DNA from: Kumtagia sp963839725
Lineage (GTDB): Bacteria > Pseudomonadota > Alphaproteobacteria > Rhizobiales > Rhizobiaceae
Direction: 5' to 3'
NCBI GenBank assembly: GCA_963839725.1
Contig: CAWIWT010000021.1
Coordinates: forward strand, 1-64,000
Length of the DNA stretch: 64,000 nt
This document shows, piece by piece, positions 8,167 through 17,856 of the stretch. The notes under the pieces were generated by a model. That model saw nothing but the letters and a program-made list of their open reading frames with translations. It did not search any database and was not told the DNA's origin. A program made the position numbers and the translations under genes. Every line of letters begins with the position of its first letter. Position 1 is the stretch's first letter.

Positions 8167-8736
8167 ATGCACGATCCGGGCAACCAACGCGACGTCCCAG
8201 CCGATTTCGAAAAAGTAAAAAGCGATGTGAAGGGCAGTATTGAACGCGGCCAACAGACCGCTACCGAAGCCCTCCATGATACAAAGGAAGCGATAAAACA
8301 AAAGGCCGCGGGCTATGTATCCGAGGCGACGGACGCGCTCAGTGAGCAGGCCGACACCGTTCAGAGAGATATCAGTTCAAGCCTATCTGATTTGGCCGGT
8401 GCCATGCGGGCGGCAAGCGAGCATCTGGCCAATAGCTCGCAGCGAGACGCTTCAAAGTTCGTTCTGGATGCAGCTGGCGGTGTAGAACGATTGTCGTCGT
8501 CGCTAAAAACAAAGCCATTCACGGAAGTCGTCGGAGAACTCCGATCATTCGGGCGCGAAAACTCTGCCGCTCTGATAGCCGGCTCGGTCCTTGCCGGCCT
8601 GGCAATGGGGCGGTTTCTCAAAAGCTCCGCACCTGATACCGGCCCCGCCTCCGTAAGTTCGGGCTCTGCATCCTTCGTCAATCCGCGGTTCGACACCGAG
8701 GCTGATGCAAGTGGGAATACGGGAGCCGGACAATGA
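8167..8736 (+). CDS. YqjD-like / stress-induced membrane-anchored protein
   Basis: The protein has 189 residues. Residues 10-125 are Ala-, Ser-, Glu- and Lys-rich heptad-like sequence (late-embryogenesis-like helices such as EALHDTKEAIKQKAAGYV). A short hydrophobic segment at about 135-155 (SAALIAGSVLAGLAMGRFL) is typical of YqjD-type proteins that anchor to the inner membrane. The gene overlaps the next by four bases (ATGA), marking one operon. In rhizobia such proteins are annotated as nutrient-deprivation induced. The upstream EcfG-type promoter agrees with stress induction. Confidence 0.7.
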   Translation: MHDPGNQRDVPADFEKVKSDVKGSIERGQQTATEALHDTKEAIKQKAAGYVSEATDALSEQADTVQRDISSSLSDLAGAMRAASEHLANSSQRDASKFVLDAAGGVERLSSSLKTKPFTEVVGELRSFGRENSAALIAGSVLAGLAMGRFLKSSAPDTGPASVSSGSASFVNPRFDTEADASGNTGAGQ

Positions 8737-9128
8737 GTAACTCTACCGAAAGCCGCAGCCTTTCAGATTTGCTCTCCGATCTTAGCCATCAGGTGACCAG
8801 CCTGCTGCGAACGGAATCGAAGCTTCTGAGAGCCGAACTCTCCGAAAAGGCAGCCCAAGCAGGAGCCGGCCTAACTGAGATTATGGGCGGCGTGATATGC
8901 CTGATTGCGGCGCTAATAGTGCTGCTGCAAGCGCTCATTATTGCTCTCGCTAAGGCCGGCCTTGGCGCCGGCTGGTCATCCCTGCTTGTTGGCGTGGTTG
9001 TTGCCGGTCTCGGACTGGTTCTGCTGCGCGCGGGCACCAAGATGCTTAGCCCGTCAGAGCTCAATCCCGATCGCACCGAAGAACAACTCAAGCGCGACGT
9101 TCGCGTTGTCAAGGACCAAGTGCAATGA
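8733..9128 (+). CDS. Phage holin family / YqjE-like membrane protein
   Basis: A 131-residue protein overlaps its neighbours by ATGA on both sides. An N-terminal amphipathic region (SLSDLLSDLSHQVTSLLRTE) is followed by two membrane helices, about residues 50-75 and 82-105. This is the architecture of the holin-X / YqjE family, which in proteobacteria sits between YqjD-like and DUF3618-like genes. It acts in the inner membrane; the name reflects topology, not a lysis function. Confidence 0.75.
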   Translation: MSNSTESRSLSDLLSDLSHQVTSLLRTESKLLRAELSEKAAQAGAGLTEIMGGVICLIAALIVLLQALIIALAKAGLGAGWSSLLVGVVVAGLGLVLLRAGTKMLSPSELNPDRTEEQLKRDVRVVKDQVQ

Positions 9129-9973
9129 CCGACAAATCAGCCGCAGAACTCGAAAAGGACGCCGAGGTAGCGCGTGCCAAAGTCGCGAATACGGCCGAAT
9201 CCATCAGAGACAAAATGAGCCCAGGCCAGTTGATCGACGAGTTTGCTGGGATGTTTTCTGGCGGAGACGGCCAGAGTGCACTCTCAAATTTGAAAGCCCA
9301 GGTTCGTGATAATCCTCTGGCGCTCTCGTTAATCGGCGCCGGACTTGTGTGGCTGATGGTTGGGGAGCCAGCGTCCCGCGCCGCTTCATCAGCGTGGGAT
9401 TCGAGTACATCTCAGGCCAAGGCCCCCGACAGAGCCGCAATGCGTCCGGATGATCACGGCAGGCCCGAAGGCAACTCCGACGTTTGGTCAACTATGTCCG
9501 AGGCTGCGGGGTCCGTTGCCGATACCGCGAAGGATGCTGCCGGTTCTGTTGGAGCTGCGGCGAGCGACGCCGTCGATCGCATTACCGGCGGGATCGCTAC
9601 TACCACAGCGAACACCACGGATCGCCTCCGCCAAGGCGTTCAGCAAGGCCTACAGCAAGAACCACTCGTGCTCGCCGCTTTAGGCTTTGCAGTGGGCGCC
9701 GCGATTGGTGGGCTTTTGCCGCATAGTAAAGTCGAGGATGAGGCGGTTGGAGAAATCAGCGACGAAGTTCGCGGCAAGGCGGAAGAGATTCTCCAAACAG
9801 GGTTGGAGACAGGCAAGCAAGTGGCTGCCGAGACATTCGAAGCCCTAAAGGAAGAAGCCGATAAGCAGGGATTAACCGACACCGGTGCGTCTACGGTCGT
9901 CGAGAAGATTGGCGACGTGGCCAAGGCGGCAGCTTCAAAAGCAGAAAAGTCCCTCCGGGAGAGGTCGAGTTGA
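9125..9973 (+). CDS. DUF3618 stress protein
   Basis: A 282-residue protein coupled by ATGA to the holin-like gene. The N-terminus (AAELEKDAEVARAKVANTAE, with RDKMSPGQLIDEF) is a DUF3618 signature. A hydrophobic stretch near residue 65 (LALSLIGAGLVWLMVG) is followed by long Ala-, Asp- and Thr-rich helical repeats and a second hydrophobic patch with GFAVGAAIGGLLP near residue 190. It is probably a membrane-associated envelope-stress protein acting with the two preceding products. Confidence 0.7.
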   Translation: MTDKSAAELEKDAEVARAKVANTAESIRDKMSPGQLIDEFAGMFSGGDGQSALSNLKAQVRDNPLALSLIGAGLVWLMVGEPASRAASSAWDSSTSQAKAPDRAAMRPDDHGRPEGNSDVWSTMSEAAGSVADTAKDAAGSVGAAASDAVDRITGGIATTTANTTDRLRQGVQQGLQQEPLVLAALGFAVGAAIGGLLPHSKVEDEAVGEISDEVRGKAEEILQTGLETGKQVAAETFEALKEEADKQGLTDTGASTVVEKIGDVAKAAASKAEKSLRERSS

Positions 9974-10029
9974 AACGAACCGCTTTCCGAACTGCTCAGC
10001 TTCCACAGTGCGGTCCGGCCTGAATTTCA

Positions 10030-10911
10030 ATGCTGAACTTCGTCGACGCTGCACGGGCACTTGTGGTTGAAGCGGTTCACGGCTTCTTCAACGATGAGGG
10101 GATGAGCCATTCTGCAGCAATCGCTTTCTACGCCGTCACCTCGCTGGCGCCGATATTGCTGATTGTGGTCGCAATCGCGGGTCTGGGCTTTGGAAATGAT
10201 GCCGCTCAGGTGGCGTTGTCGGCGCAGATTTCAGGAATGATGGGAACGCAAAGCGCGGATTTGTTGAAGACTGCGTTGCAGAGCGCTTCTCAGAAACCCT
10301 CGGGAACACTCGCCACTCTCATTGGCTTGGTTGCTCTGTTCGTGACCGCCTCCGGCGTGTTTGGCGAAATGCAATTGTCGCTGAACAAGATCTGGAAAGT
10401 CACTCCAAAAAGCGTTTCGCTGTCCCGTCTTGTGCGTGCACGCGCGGCAAGCCTGGGGTTAGTGGCAGCCTTGGGGTTTCTGCTGCTGATCTCGCTGGTA
10501 GCCAGCGCTGCCATTGCCGCACTGGCGGATGTCATCAACGCACATTTGCCCTTCGGTTCGATCATTCTTGGCCTGATCAATGCGCTGGTGTCGTTCAGTC
10601 TGATCGCATTGCTCTTTGCCGCAATTTACAAGGTCCTGCCCGACCGGGCTTTGCAGTGGCGCGACGTCATTTTCGGCGCGATTGTCACTGCCGCGCTCTT
10701 CACCGTCGGAAAATCGCTGATCGGATGGTATCTTGGCAGCAGCGCGGTGGCCTCCTCCTATGGAGCCGCCGGAGGTCTGCTCATTGCTTTGCTTTGGGTC
10801 TTCTATTCCTCAGTGATTTTTCTCGTTGGCGCCGAAATCACTCGCTCGTACTCAGTCCGCTACGGCAGCCGGACGACAAAAGGCATTCGACCAACCACGC
10901 ACCAAGTCTAA
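10030..10911 (+). CDS. YihY/BrkB family membrane protein
   Basis: A 293-residue protein with six predicted membrane helices. It opens with the family hallmark of a short amphipathic helix and GMSHSAAIAFYAVTSLAPIL, and later has FGEMQLSLNKIW and SSYGAAGGLLIALLWVFYSS, both conserved in YihY/BrkB proteins. Length matches the family. These proteins were once called ribonuclease BN in error; the transport or envelope role remains undefined. It follows the DUF3618 gene by 56 bases and probably belongs to the same stress operon. Confidence 0.8.
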   Translation: MLNFVDAARALVVEAVHGFFNDEGMSHSAAIAFYAVTSLAPILLIVVAIAGLGFGNDAAQVALSAQISGMMGTQSADLLKTALQSASQKPSGTLATLIGLVALFVTASGVFGEMQLSLNKIWKVTPKSVSLSRLVRARAASLGLVAALGFLLLISLVASAAIAALADVINAHLPFGSIILGLINALVSFSLIALLFAAIYKVLPDRALQWRDVIFGAIVTAALFTVGKSLIGWYLGSSAVASSYGAAGGLLIALLWVFYSSVIFLVGAEITRSYSVRYGSRTTKGIRPTTHQV

Positions 10912-11058
10912 GGTTGCCTTGGGGCGTAGTAGTGCGCCAGCTTTTGGCCTACTGCCGTCCGTGCTCGACATGCTAGGCGGCCATTGCGCGGAAGGACGGC
11001 CAGCTACTACCCGTTCTGCCAATTCTGAGGTGCTAGCTCAAAGCCTGATTCCAGGCCG

Positions 11059-12952
11059 TTATCGGACTGCCTTGCGGATGCGGTCGGTGAGAGTTTGTTC
11101 GACATCGAAAAAGCCCTGCCAAGCGTCAGGGCCCTGAGCCCGTGTCGCCGCGGTAAACACATCGAAAGCGGCAGCATTTTCGAATGTCGGCAACTCGTCC
11201 CAGGTGACTGGCACAGCGCAGGGAGCTCCGGCGCGAGCGCGAGTTGACCAAGGGCAGATAGCCGTCGCGCCCTGGCCGTTGCGGAGGTAGTCGATGAACA
11301 TCCGGCCCCTGCGCTTCATTTTGCTCATGTTTGCAACGAACCGCGAGGGATCCGTCCGCGCTAATAGTTCGGCGAAGTCCTGGCAGAAGCTCTTGACCTC
11401 CTTCCAGTTTGCTTTTGGAACCAGCGGAACCACCACATGAACGCCCTTGCCGCCGGAGAGCAACGGCCACGACTGGAGCCCGAGCGCCTCCAGAACCCCA
11501 CGGATGTCGAGGGCCGCCTGCTTCACGTCATGGAACCGCAGACCCTCGTCGGGATCGATGTCGAAAATCAAGCGGTGCGGTAAGTTCGGCTGCTTGGCGC
11601 AAGCTGCCCCAAACGTGGAACTCGAGCACATTCATTTGAACGCCGCCGATCAAACCCGCAACGCCGTCGACCCAAAGGAACGCGGCTTTCTTTGCCGGAC
11701 ATCTTCGCCAACTGCCCGTCGTGGATTGCTTTGGGCATCCCAGGCAGCTTGTGCTTTTGAAAGAAGGTCTGCTCTAAATCGCCATCTGTATCCCTGACAA
11801 GCGAAAGCGGCCGGTCCTGAATATGCGGCAGCATCTTCTCTGCGACCGCAGCGTAGTAGGCCGCGAGTGTGCTCTTGGTCACCTTGGTGCCAGGGTACAT
11901 GACCTTGTCGGGGTGCGTCAGGCGTACTCCGACAGCGCTGGCGATCTCCTTGCCAATCCCGGGATCCAGGTTGACGCCCGCAGGCGCGGCTGACGCCTTC
12001 GGGGTTTCCATCACCACCTGGTCTGCTCGCTTGTCTTCGCGCATTCCCTGAAAGCTTGGGTGTCGTAAGCTGCCGTCAGGCGTCATTTCAGCATAGGTAA
12101 CCTCGGCTACAAGTTCAGGTTTCACCCACCTTGCCTGGCGCGCGATGTCTCTTGGAACAGAAGCGAAGGCCGGTTTCTGCGAGGCGGCGCGTCTCAAGCT
12201 GTTGGAAAATGATGTCGCGCATCTTCTGGGTAAAGCCGGTGCCGACGCGCCCGCGATAGACAAGCTTGCCATCCTCGTACGTGCCCAGGATTAGGGAAGC
12301 CATGCCGCGACCGCTGTCGCTCGGGCGATATCCTCCGACCACGAACTCTTGTCTTTTGATGCACTTTATCTTGAGCCAGCTGGCATTCCGGTCACCGGTG
12401 TATCGACTGTCCCCGCGCTTGGCGATGATGCCCTCGTGCCCGCCAGCGCACATCGCTTCAAAGACCTTCTTTCCTTGGTCGACGATGTGGCTGGAGAATT
12501 GCAGGCTGTCGCTGGAATGGCGTTCTGCCCAGAAGCTCCGCAAGCCTCTCCTTTCTTTCGTGCAGCGGCAAGTTCGTCAGCTCTTCGCCATTCAACTCGA
12601 GCAGATCAAACGCGTAGAACTTCAGGGGCATCCCGGCTGTTATGCCAGTTTTCAGCATGGAGAAGTTGGTACGGCCATGGCTGTCGATGGCGACTATCTC
12701 TCCGTCGATTAGCGCTGAGCCCTTGGTCAGGGCCTGAAGCGGCGGGACGATGATTTTGAATTGCCGTGTCCAGTCATGGCCGTTGCGGGTGTAAACCACG
12801 ACCTTCGCACCGGCGATGGCGACCTGAGCGCGATAGCCGTCGAATTTCATCTCGAAAAGCCAATCGCTACCGACCGGTACCTTGTCTACAAGCGTGCAAA
12901 GCTGGAAGGGGCGAAAGCTTGGCAGCGGAAACGCAGGGGTAAATTCTAAGTC
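11059..12952 (-). pseudogene. ligD: LigD-type ATP-dependent DNA ligase/polymerase, multiply frameshifted
   Basis: On the minus strand the ligase domain opens with VDKVPVGSDWLFEMKFDGYR, including the nucleotidyl Lys of motif I (KFDG). It continues through GEIVAIDSHGRTNFS and GHEGIIAKRGDSRYTG, and the OB-fold end (WVKPELVAEVTYAEMTPDG). The LigD polymerase domain follows (LTHPDKVMYPGTKVTKSTLA, HRLIFDIDPDEGL with the metal-binding Asp pair, LLSGGKGVHVVVPL). The order is ligase then polymerase, without a visible nuclease domain. At least four single-base shifts break it, near 12520, 12190, 11685 and 11610. No clear start codon precedes 12850 and a stop lies near 12990. LigD works with Ku in end joining; no ku gene is in this window. 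Confidence 0.85.
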
Positions 12953-13030
12953 CCTGCGCGGTTTGCGCTTGTTGGTAGTGCGGCGCGTCTACGGCAGACG
13001 TAATCGGTAGTCTTGCTAACAACGTAGAGT

Positions 13031-13360
13031 GCGGCCTCTACGGCCGACATGCGAAACTCGAGAACATCCGCGGATCAATACTCCAGCTTGGATTCAGTTC
13101 CAAATTCTCGGGAAGACATTTGAACCTGAAGACCTCTTCTGCGTTGGTGCGCACTGGAACAACAATCTTCGGAGGACGAAATGGCAGACACCAAGCACAA
13201 CTCGTGGGCGGGCCAGGATCGCGCGAAGGTAGCCGGCGGGCAGGATCACGAAGTGAAATATGAAGCCCACAAGACCGGGGCGAGCAAGCAAGAAGTCAAG
13301 TCGGCAGTAAAGTCTGGAGGCAACAGCCGCAAAACGGTTGAGCAGAAACTAATGAAGTGA
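13031..13360 (+). repeat. Duplicated block, copy A (DUF3606 gene and its leader)
   Basis: This sequence recurs with high identity at 26967-27296, covering about 150 bases of leader plus the DUF3606 coding region. A second stretch, 13520-13843, recurs at 27332-27654. The spacer between them differs in length between the two loci (about 160 versus 35 bases). Confidence 0.85.
13181..13360 (+). CDS. DUF3606 small protein
   Basis: A 59-residue hydrophilic protein, start ATG at 13181 with GGAGG six bases upstream. It shows QDRAKVAGGQDHEVKYEAHK and ends SRKTVEQKLMK. It matches small DUF3606 proteins, which are abundant in rhizobial stress regions and predicted to fold as a helix-turn-helix-like bundle. 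A second, shorter copy is at 27114. The function is unknown. Confidence 0.75.
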   Translation: MADTKHNSWAGQDRAKVAGGQDHEVKYEAHKTGASKQEVKSAVKSGGNSRKTVEQKLMK

Positions 13361-13567
13361 GATGTTGCGGCGTGGTACCTGTCCGCCAAAGGCCGATCAT
13401 TGTCGCGGTGGGTCGGAGGAAAACCGCCATCATGCTACCCGCCGGCGAAAGACGATCCTAAAAGCGACCGCTCGCTGCAGACTTTGAACACAGTAAGAAC
13501 AGCAGCCTACCCAAAAATGCACTCAGTAGACAACCAACGAGCTACGTGGAAAGCAGGGATATCTCAA

Positions 13568-13843
13568 ATGGAAAACGAAGCCGCTGTAGGCTGGATCGCC
13601 GCGATAATAATCGGAGGCATCGCAGGGTGGCTCGCCGAGCAATTCATGAAGAGCAACATGGGCATGCTTATGAATATCGTGCTCGGCATTGTGGGCGCTA
13701 TTGTCGCTAACGCGCTTCTCGGCGTCTTCGGGATCGTATTGGGGGGGTGGCTTGGCTACCTCATCGCGGGCTTCATCGGGGCTTGCGTTCTCATCGCAAT
13801 TGCGCGGATGTTTAGGCGAGGCCCACCGGTGGCGCCACTGTAG
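13568..13843 (+). CDS. GlsB/YeaQ/YmgE family membrane protein, copy A
   Basis: A 91-residue protein with three membrane helices and the Gly-rich family motif AAIIIGGIAGWLAEQ, then NIVLGIVGAIVANALLG. The family is the transglycosylase-associated (GlsB) group of stress proteins. The encoded protein is identical to that of the copy at 27379-27654, and nucleotide differences are very few. A conserved leader of about 45 bases is shared too. Confidence 0.85.
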   Translation: MENEAAVGWIAAIIIGGIAGWLAEQFMKSNMGMLMNIVLGIVGAIVANALLGVFGIVLGGWLGYLIAGFIGACVLIAIARMFRRGPPVAPL

Positions 13844-14752
13844 AACGTCTGGTCCGGGCCTCACCTAGGCGGGGCACTGGGCGTCTGCCAATCATAAGTC
13901 GGCTGCTAAATTAATCGCTGCTGGGAACGGCCTGCGTCAGGCTTGTACCGATGGTACGAAGGATCGTGAGTGATTTCCGCACCGTCGCGGGCGAGTCGCC
14001 CCATTCGTGCGCAATCTCTGTTTTAACATCCGCTCACGGTAAGCGATAACTGCACCAGCCTGCCCGACTTGTGCGTTCGTACGGTGTCGAACGGCTCGGC
14101 AAAACGATGATGGCGGAATTCCACGGAACCCGCCGCCCCAGAATGCGTCCAGGAGCGACGGGCCCGCGCACCGGTGTTGAGGGATGGACACCAGGCGCTT
14201 TGCGTCTAATCAAGATGCCAGCCTCCCGTTCCAATATCGCGCCGATGTGATCGCATCGAAGTTGACTTCCACTATTCGCCGCTTTCAAGGACCTTCGTTG
14301 AGTGGCTCGCCGGACGCGCGCCAGTTGCCGGCCTTATCAGCCTTTGCCCTCGCAGGATCCGTAGCGGTCCGCTATCGAGCAACGCTCGCAACCGCTCCTT
14401 CGCCTTGAGCGCCAGCACAAGTTCTTGGTCGCAGCGGCTCTGATACCGACTCTGGCGCACGACATCGAGGATGCGGACGCGCTCCTCCTTTGCGTACTGG
14501 GCTTTGCTCCAAGCCGATTGAACCTTTCTTGGTCGGCGCGCTCATACCAAATGTTGGATAGTTCAGCGGCTTCCTCCCAAATGGGTCGCCACTCATCCAA
14601 CAGCACCTGGAGTTTCTCGCCCAACCGAAGCAGTTTGGCGTCAGGATGCTCGGTTGCGCGGGCAATATCTGGCATGGCGAGTGCTACGGCCGCAGTACTT
14701 GCAGCAGCGGTATTAGCGAGGAAACAGCGATTATCGAACGGGCGCCAAATGA
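13844..14752. other. Degraded region with a hypothetical-gene remnant on the minus strand
   Basis: No intact gene. On the minus strand from about 14675 a frame encodes PDAKLLRLGEKLQVLLDEW and EEAAELSNIWYERADQERFN, then shifts near 14520. It resembles short helical proteins of alphaproteobacterial prophages or islands. The remaining stretch from 13844 to 14400 shows nothing I can name. Confidence 0.35.
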
Positions 14753-14991
14753 TATTTCGACGTCATCGTCACCGACTTCGCCCATGCCGCTCGTATCAGG
14801 GGTAGAGGTCATTCGCTTTGCGCGCAATCTCCGCTCGGATTGGCCAGCGGTCATATTAACTGGTTATGCCGACGAGGAGGAGATTGCTGATCGGCCCTCG
14901 GACCTCCCATTGCTGGGCAAGCCCCGTGAAAAGGATCTTATCGAAAGTATCCTTCACGCGATTGCGAAGGCAGCTGGCCGACACTACGACT
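14753..14991 (+). pseudogene. Response-regulator receiver domain remnant
   Basis: The plus strand encodes DVIVTDFA (phospho-acceptor Asp), then after a one-base shift MPLVSGVEVIRFARNL, then WPAVILTGYADEEE and LLGKPREKDLIESIL (conserved Thr and Lys). These are the beta-3 to alpha-5 motifs of a receiver domain in the right order. The N-terminal third is not readable and no output domain follows, so this is a fragment. TGYAD is common in receivers of FixJ-type or hybrid-kinase proteins. I do not see PhyR-specific sequence. Confidence 0.65.
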
Positions 14992-15089
14992 TTCCTCATC
15001 TCGCTGTACTACCACAAAAAGCGGCCCCTCGTCTTGAATCCAGCCACAAACCCTCCATATACCATCCATGTGGATGGAGAAAATGAGCG

Positions 15090-15509
15090 ATGCCAGGAAA
15101 AGTGCTGCAGCTTCGGGAGCGAATTCCCGACAGCGAAAAGATCACGATCAACCTCGGCTATGTCGATCTAGGACGTATCGATCTGCTTGTTCAGGAGGGG
15201 TTCTTCTCGAACCGGACCGACTTCATCAGGACCGCGATCCGCAACCAATTGAGCAGCCAGTCAGACGAGGTATCACGCTCAATCGAACGGCACACGCTCG
15301 ATGTCGGTCTGCTCGAACTCGGGGTGGTCGATCTCGAGGCTGCACGCGCCGCCGGTGAAATGCTGCACGTCAAGGTCGTCGGGCTGGTCCGCATCGCCTC
15401 CGACGTTACGCCGGAACTCGCGCTCGAGACGATCGGCTCCCTGACGGTGCTTGGAGCTCTACAGACGAGCCAACAAATCAAGGCCGCCTTGGCCGCAAGG
15501 ATAAAATAG
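15090..15509 (+). CDS. Ribbon-helix-helix (CopG-type) regulator
   Basis: A 139-residue protein. Residues 15-55 contain SEKITINLGYVDLGRIDLLV followed by SNRTDFIRTAIRNQL, the beta-strand plus two helices of a MetJ/Arc fold. The C-terminal half repeats a helical pattern and ends QTSQQIKAALAARIK. It lies 30 bases ahead of the PHA depolymerase gene. Related proteins of this size are found next to such depolymerases in rhizobia, so it may regulate that gene. Confidence 0.65.
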   Translation: MPGKVLQLRERIPDSEKITINLGYVDLGRIDLLVQEGFFSNRTDFIRTAIRNQLSSQSDEVSRSIERHTLDVGLLELGVVDLEAARAAGEMLHVKVVGLVRIASDVTPELALETIGSLTVLGALQTSQQIKAALAARIK

Positions 15510-15539
15510 GCCGCGAGAGCGGAAGGAAAGGTAAATACC

Positions 15540-16743
15540 ATGAACAATGAATTCGTCGCGGAGATCCTCCGCGCGACAGGCTCGTTGCGGTCCGGAGATC
15601 CGGCGGGCGTGACCGCCATCATTCAGAACGCGCTCTCAGCTGCGGGTCTGATGAGCTCCGCTGGAGACGGAATTTCGGGCAACCCGAACCCCGCCATTCA
15701 CGAACCTCACACGCAGCCGGCGAGTCACGGAGCCACACACTTTCCGCCACGGACCGTTCGGCTGCGGAAACCCCTCAGCGAGGTCGTCCGCGCACTGCGA
15801 GCGGGTGGAAAAGGGCTTGGGCTCGATAGAACGATGCCAGGCCGGTCCGTGCCCACCCCGGAGCCACCCTTACCCGATGGCGCCATGTTCCTGGATTTGC
15901 GCTATTCCTGCGCAGCGGGCGCGCGCCGCTACCGGCTCTACGTTCCGAGCTCCGCCGGCGAAGGTCTGCAGGGACTGATTGTGATGTTGCATGGCTGCAC
16001 GCAGAATCCGGAGGACTTCGCCGCCGGGACCGGGATGAACGCCCTCGCCGAAGAGTACCGGTTGCTCATTGTCTATCCGGCGCAAACTCGCGGCGACAAT
16101 TCCATGTCCTGCTGGAACTGGTTCCGGCCGGGCGACCAGATGCGCGATACCGGCGAGCCCGCGATCATCGCCGGCCTGACCGAGAGCGTCCGTGTCCAAT
16201 ACGCCATCCCGAACGGTCGCGTCTTCGTCGCCGGTCTCTCCGCCGGCGGCGCGATGGCAGCGATCATGGGTGAGACGTATCCTGAGCTCTACGGGGCGAT
16301 CGGTGTCCATTCGGGCCTGGCCTATGGCTCAGCCAATGATGTCATGTCGGCGTTCACGGTAATGCGCGGGCAAGTAGGGATCGAGCTGCCGCCCTCCAGG
16401 CGTCGGCGGCGCGGGAACGAAAGCAAACCCGCGCATGATCGTCTTTCACGGCAGCGCCGACACCACCGTCCACCCTTCGAATGCCGAGCGGATCATAGCG
16501 AGCCAAGGTGAAAGCCTGGGAAAGAGCTCCCGATCCGAGCACGGACCGTCGGGTGACATCCGGGCGTACACGCGCCTGGTCTCGGAGAGGGACGATGGCA
16601 CACACGCGATCGAGTGTTGGTTGATCGAGGGCGCCCAGCATGCCTGGTCCGGCGGACACCCCGGCGGATCCTACACCGATCCGCGCGGCCCGAACGCGTC
16701 GGCGGCTATGGTGCGCTTCTTTCTCCACGGACGAGGATGTTAG
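15540..16743 (+). pseudogene. PHA/PHB depolymerase family esterase, frameshifted
   Basis: The start at 15540 is preceded by GGAAGGAAAGG. The frame encodes a variable N-terminus to about residue 120, then RRYRLYVPSSAGEGLQGLIV, the oxyanion-loop motif MLHGCTQNPEDFA, and GLSAGGAMAAIM with the nucleophile Ser. A shift of frame between 16370 and 16435 leads into RMIVFHGSADTTVHPSNAER (catalytic Asp) and IEGAQHAWSGG (catalytic His), ending at 16743. All triad residues are present. The family (extracellular catalytic domain type 1, short-chain PHA) cleaves polyhydroxyalkanoate or related esters. Two close indels are needed to restore it. Confidence 0.8.
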
Positions 16744-16985
16744 GATTGAACATCGGAATGCACCGTATGGCGCTCAGGTTCCTCACTCCCAATTGCGGCT
16801 TCGCCGAATGGGGGCGGCGAGGTCTCCGACGCCCCCGTCGTCCCGACCGGCCCTCATACAAACGGACACTGATCGACGGACTTTTGATTCGGCAGTATGA
16901 TGGCAAACGAACATCTGCCGAGACGCGCGGACCGCCGGCTCGAGGCGAGTGTTATCTGAGCTGGGGATTACCGCCAACGGGTGAT

Positions 16986-17111
16986 CGGAGTGAGAGGATC
17001 CTGGTGCTTACAGGGTGTTGTCATTACGGTGCCGTTTACTGGACCCTTGAGGCGATCCCGGTCCGCCCGACGCCGAAATGTCGGCAAGCCTTGCCCATGT
17101 CGCCGATCTGA
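16986..17111 (+). pseudogene. GFA (CENP-V/formaldehyde-activating) family N-terminal fragment
   Basis: The plus strand encodes LTGCCHYGAVYWTLEAIPV, close to the first zinc-binding motif of GFA proteins (CxCGxV), but the second Cys is Tyr. Homology ends after about 25 residues and no later Cys motif is found. An apparently full-length GFA gene lies at 57679. Confidence 0.4.
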
Positions 17112-17231
17112 TCCGCGTGCCTGAGAACCGCAGCTTTTGGTCAGTGGCGAACTCCCCCGACCCGGTGACCTGCCACGGGTAATTTCCTCCATCTGAGATT
17201 AGAGTCCGGCCGTTGATTGAAGGACGGACTC

Positions 17232-17372
17232 ATGAAGAGAAAGCGGTTCACGGAAGAGCAGATCATCTCGGTTTTGCGCGAGCACGAGGCGGGTGCTAAG
17301 GCGGGCGACCTGGCACGCAAGCATGGGATCTCGGAAGCGACGCTGTATAACTGGAAGGCGAAGTATGGCGGC
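17232..17372 (+). mobile_element. IS3-family OrfA fragment
   Basis: ATG at 17232 opens KRKRFTEEQIISVLREHEAG and RKHGISEATLYNWKAKYGG, the helix-turn-helix of IS3 (IS407-like) OrfA. The homology stops after 47 residues and runs into unrelated sequence to 17441. Only the 5' end of the element remains. Confidence 0.7.
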
Positions 17373-17856
17373 ACACTGAACAGTTTCGATCAGTACCAAC
17401 CCTCGTCGATGTTCATGATTATGCGCAACGCGTTTTTTTAGCGAGCTAAATATCCACGCGAGAAGCTCCCTCCGTCTTTGATTTCGTCGATTGACTGTTG
17501 AGCCCCCAGGAATGGGCTGCTCGAAGTCGAGAGGTGGGCGACGCAACGTTCGGGCGTGAAAAGGCGTCGATGCGACGATGGGGGATAAGCAGTCCGGCTC
17601 TGCACCATTTTCTCTGGCGTATGCCCGCCACTGTGGGATTGCCCCACACGATTGTCGAATACGGCACTCGCTCCAGATTTGCAGACGGTCGGGAAGGATC
17701 GGTTCCTGGCAAGTTGGTGCTCCCTGAGCAAGCTCTATCGGCCAAGAACCTATCTGTTTGCCAAATCTTTTTCGGGCTAGTCGAGTCTCCGCCTACGTCA
17801 CAATCATCTTTGATGCCTGATCGCGACAGGCCCCGGGCTAGCCATCTACCGTCCGA
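17373..17856. other. Unrecognised stretch between an IS scar and the cyclase gene
   Basis: Open frames occur on both strands but none shows a motif, ribosome site or family resemblance. Given the IS3 scar at 17232 and another at 18988, this is probably debris of insertions. Confidence 0.3.
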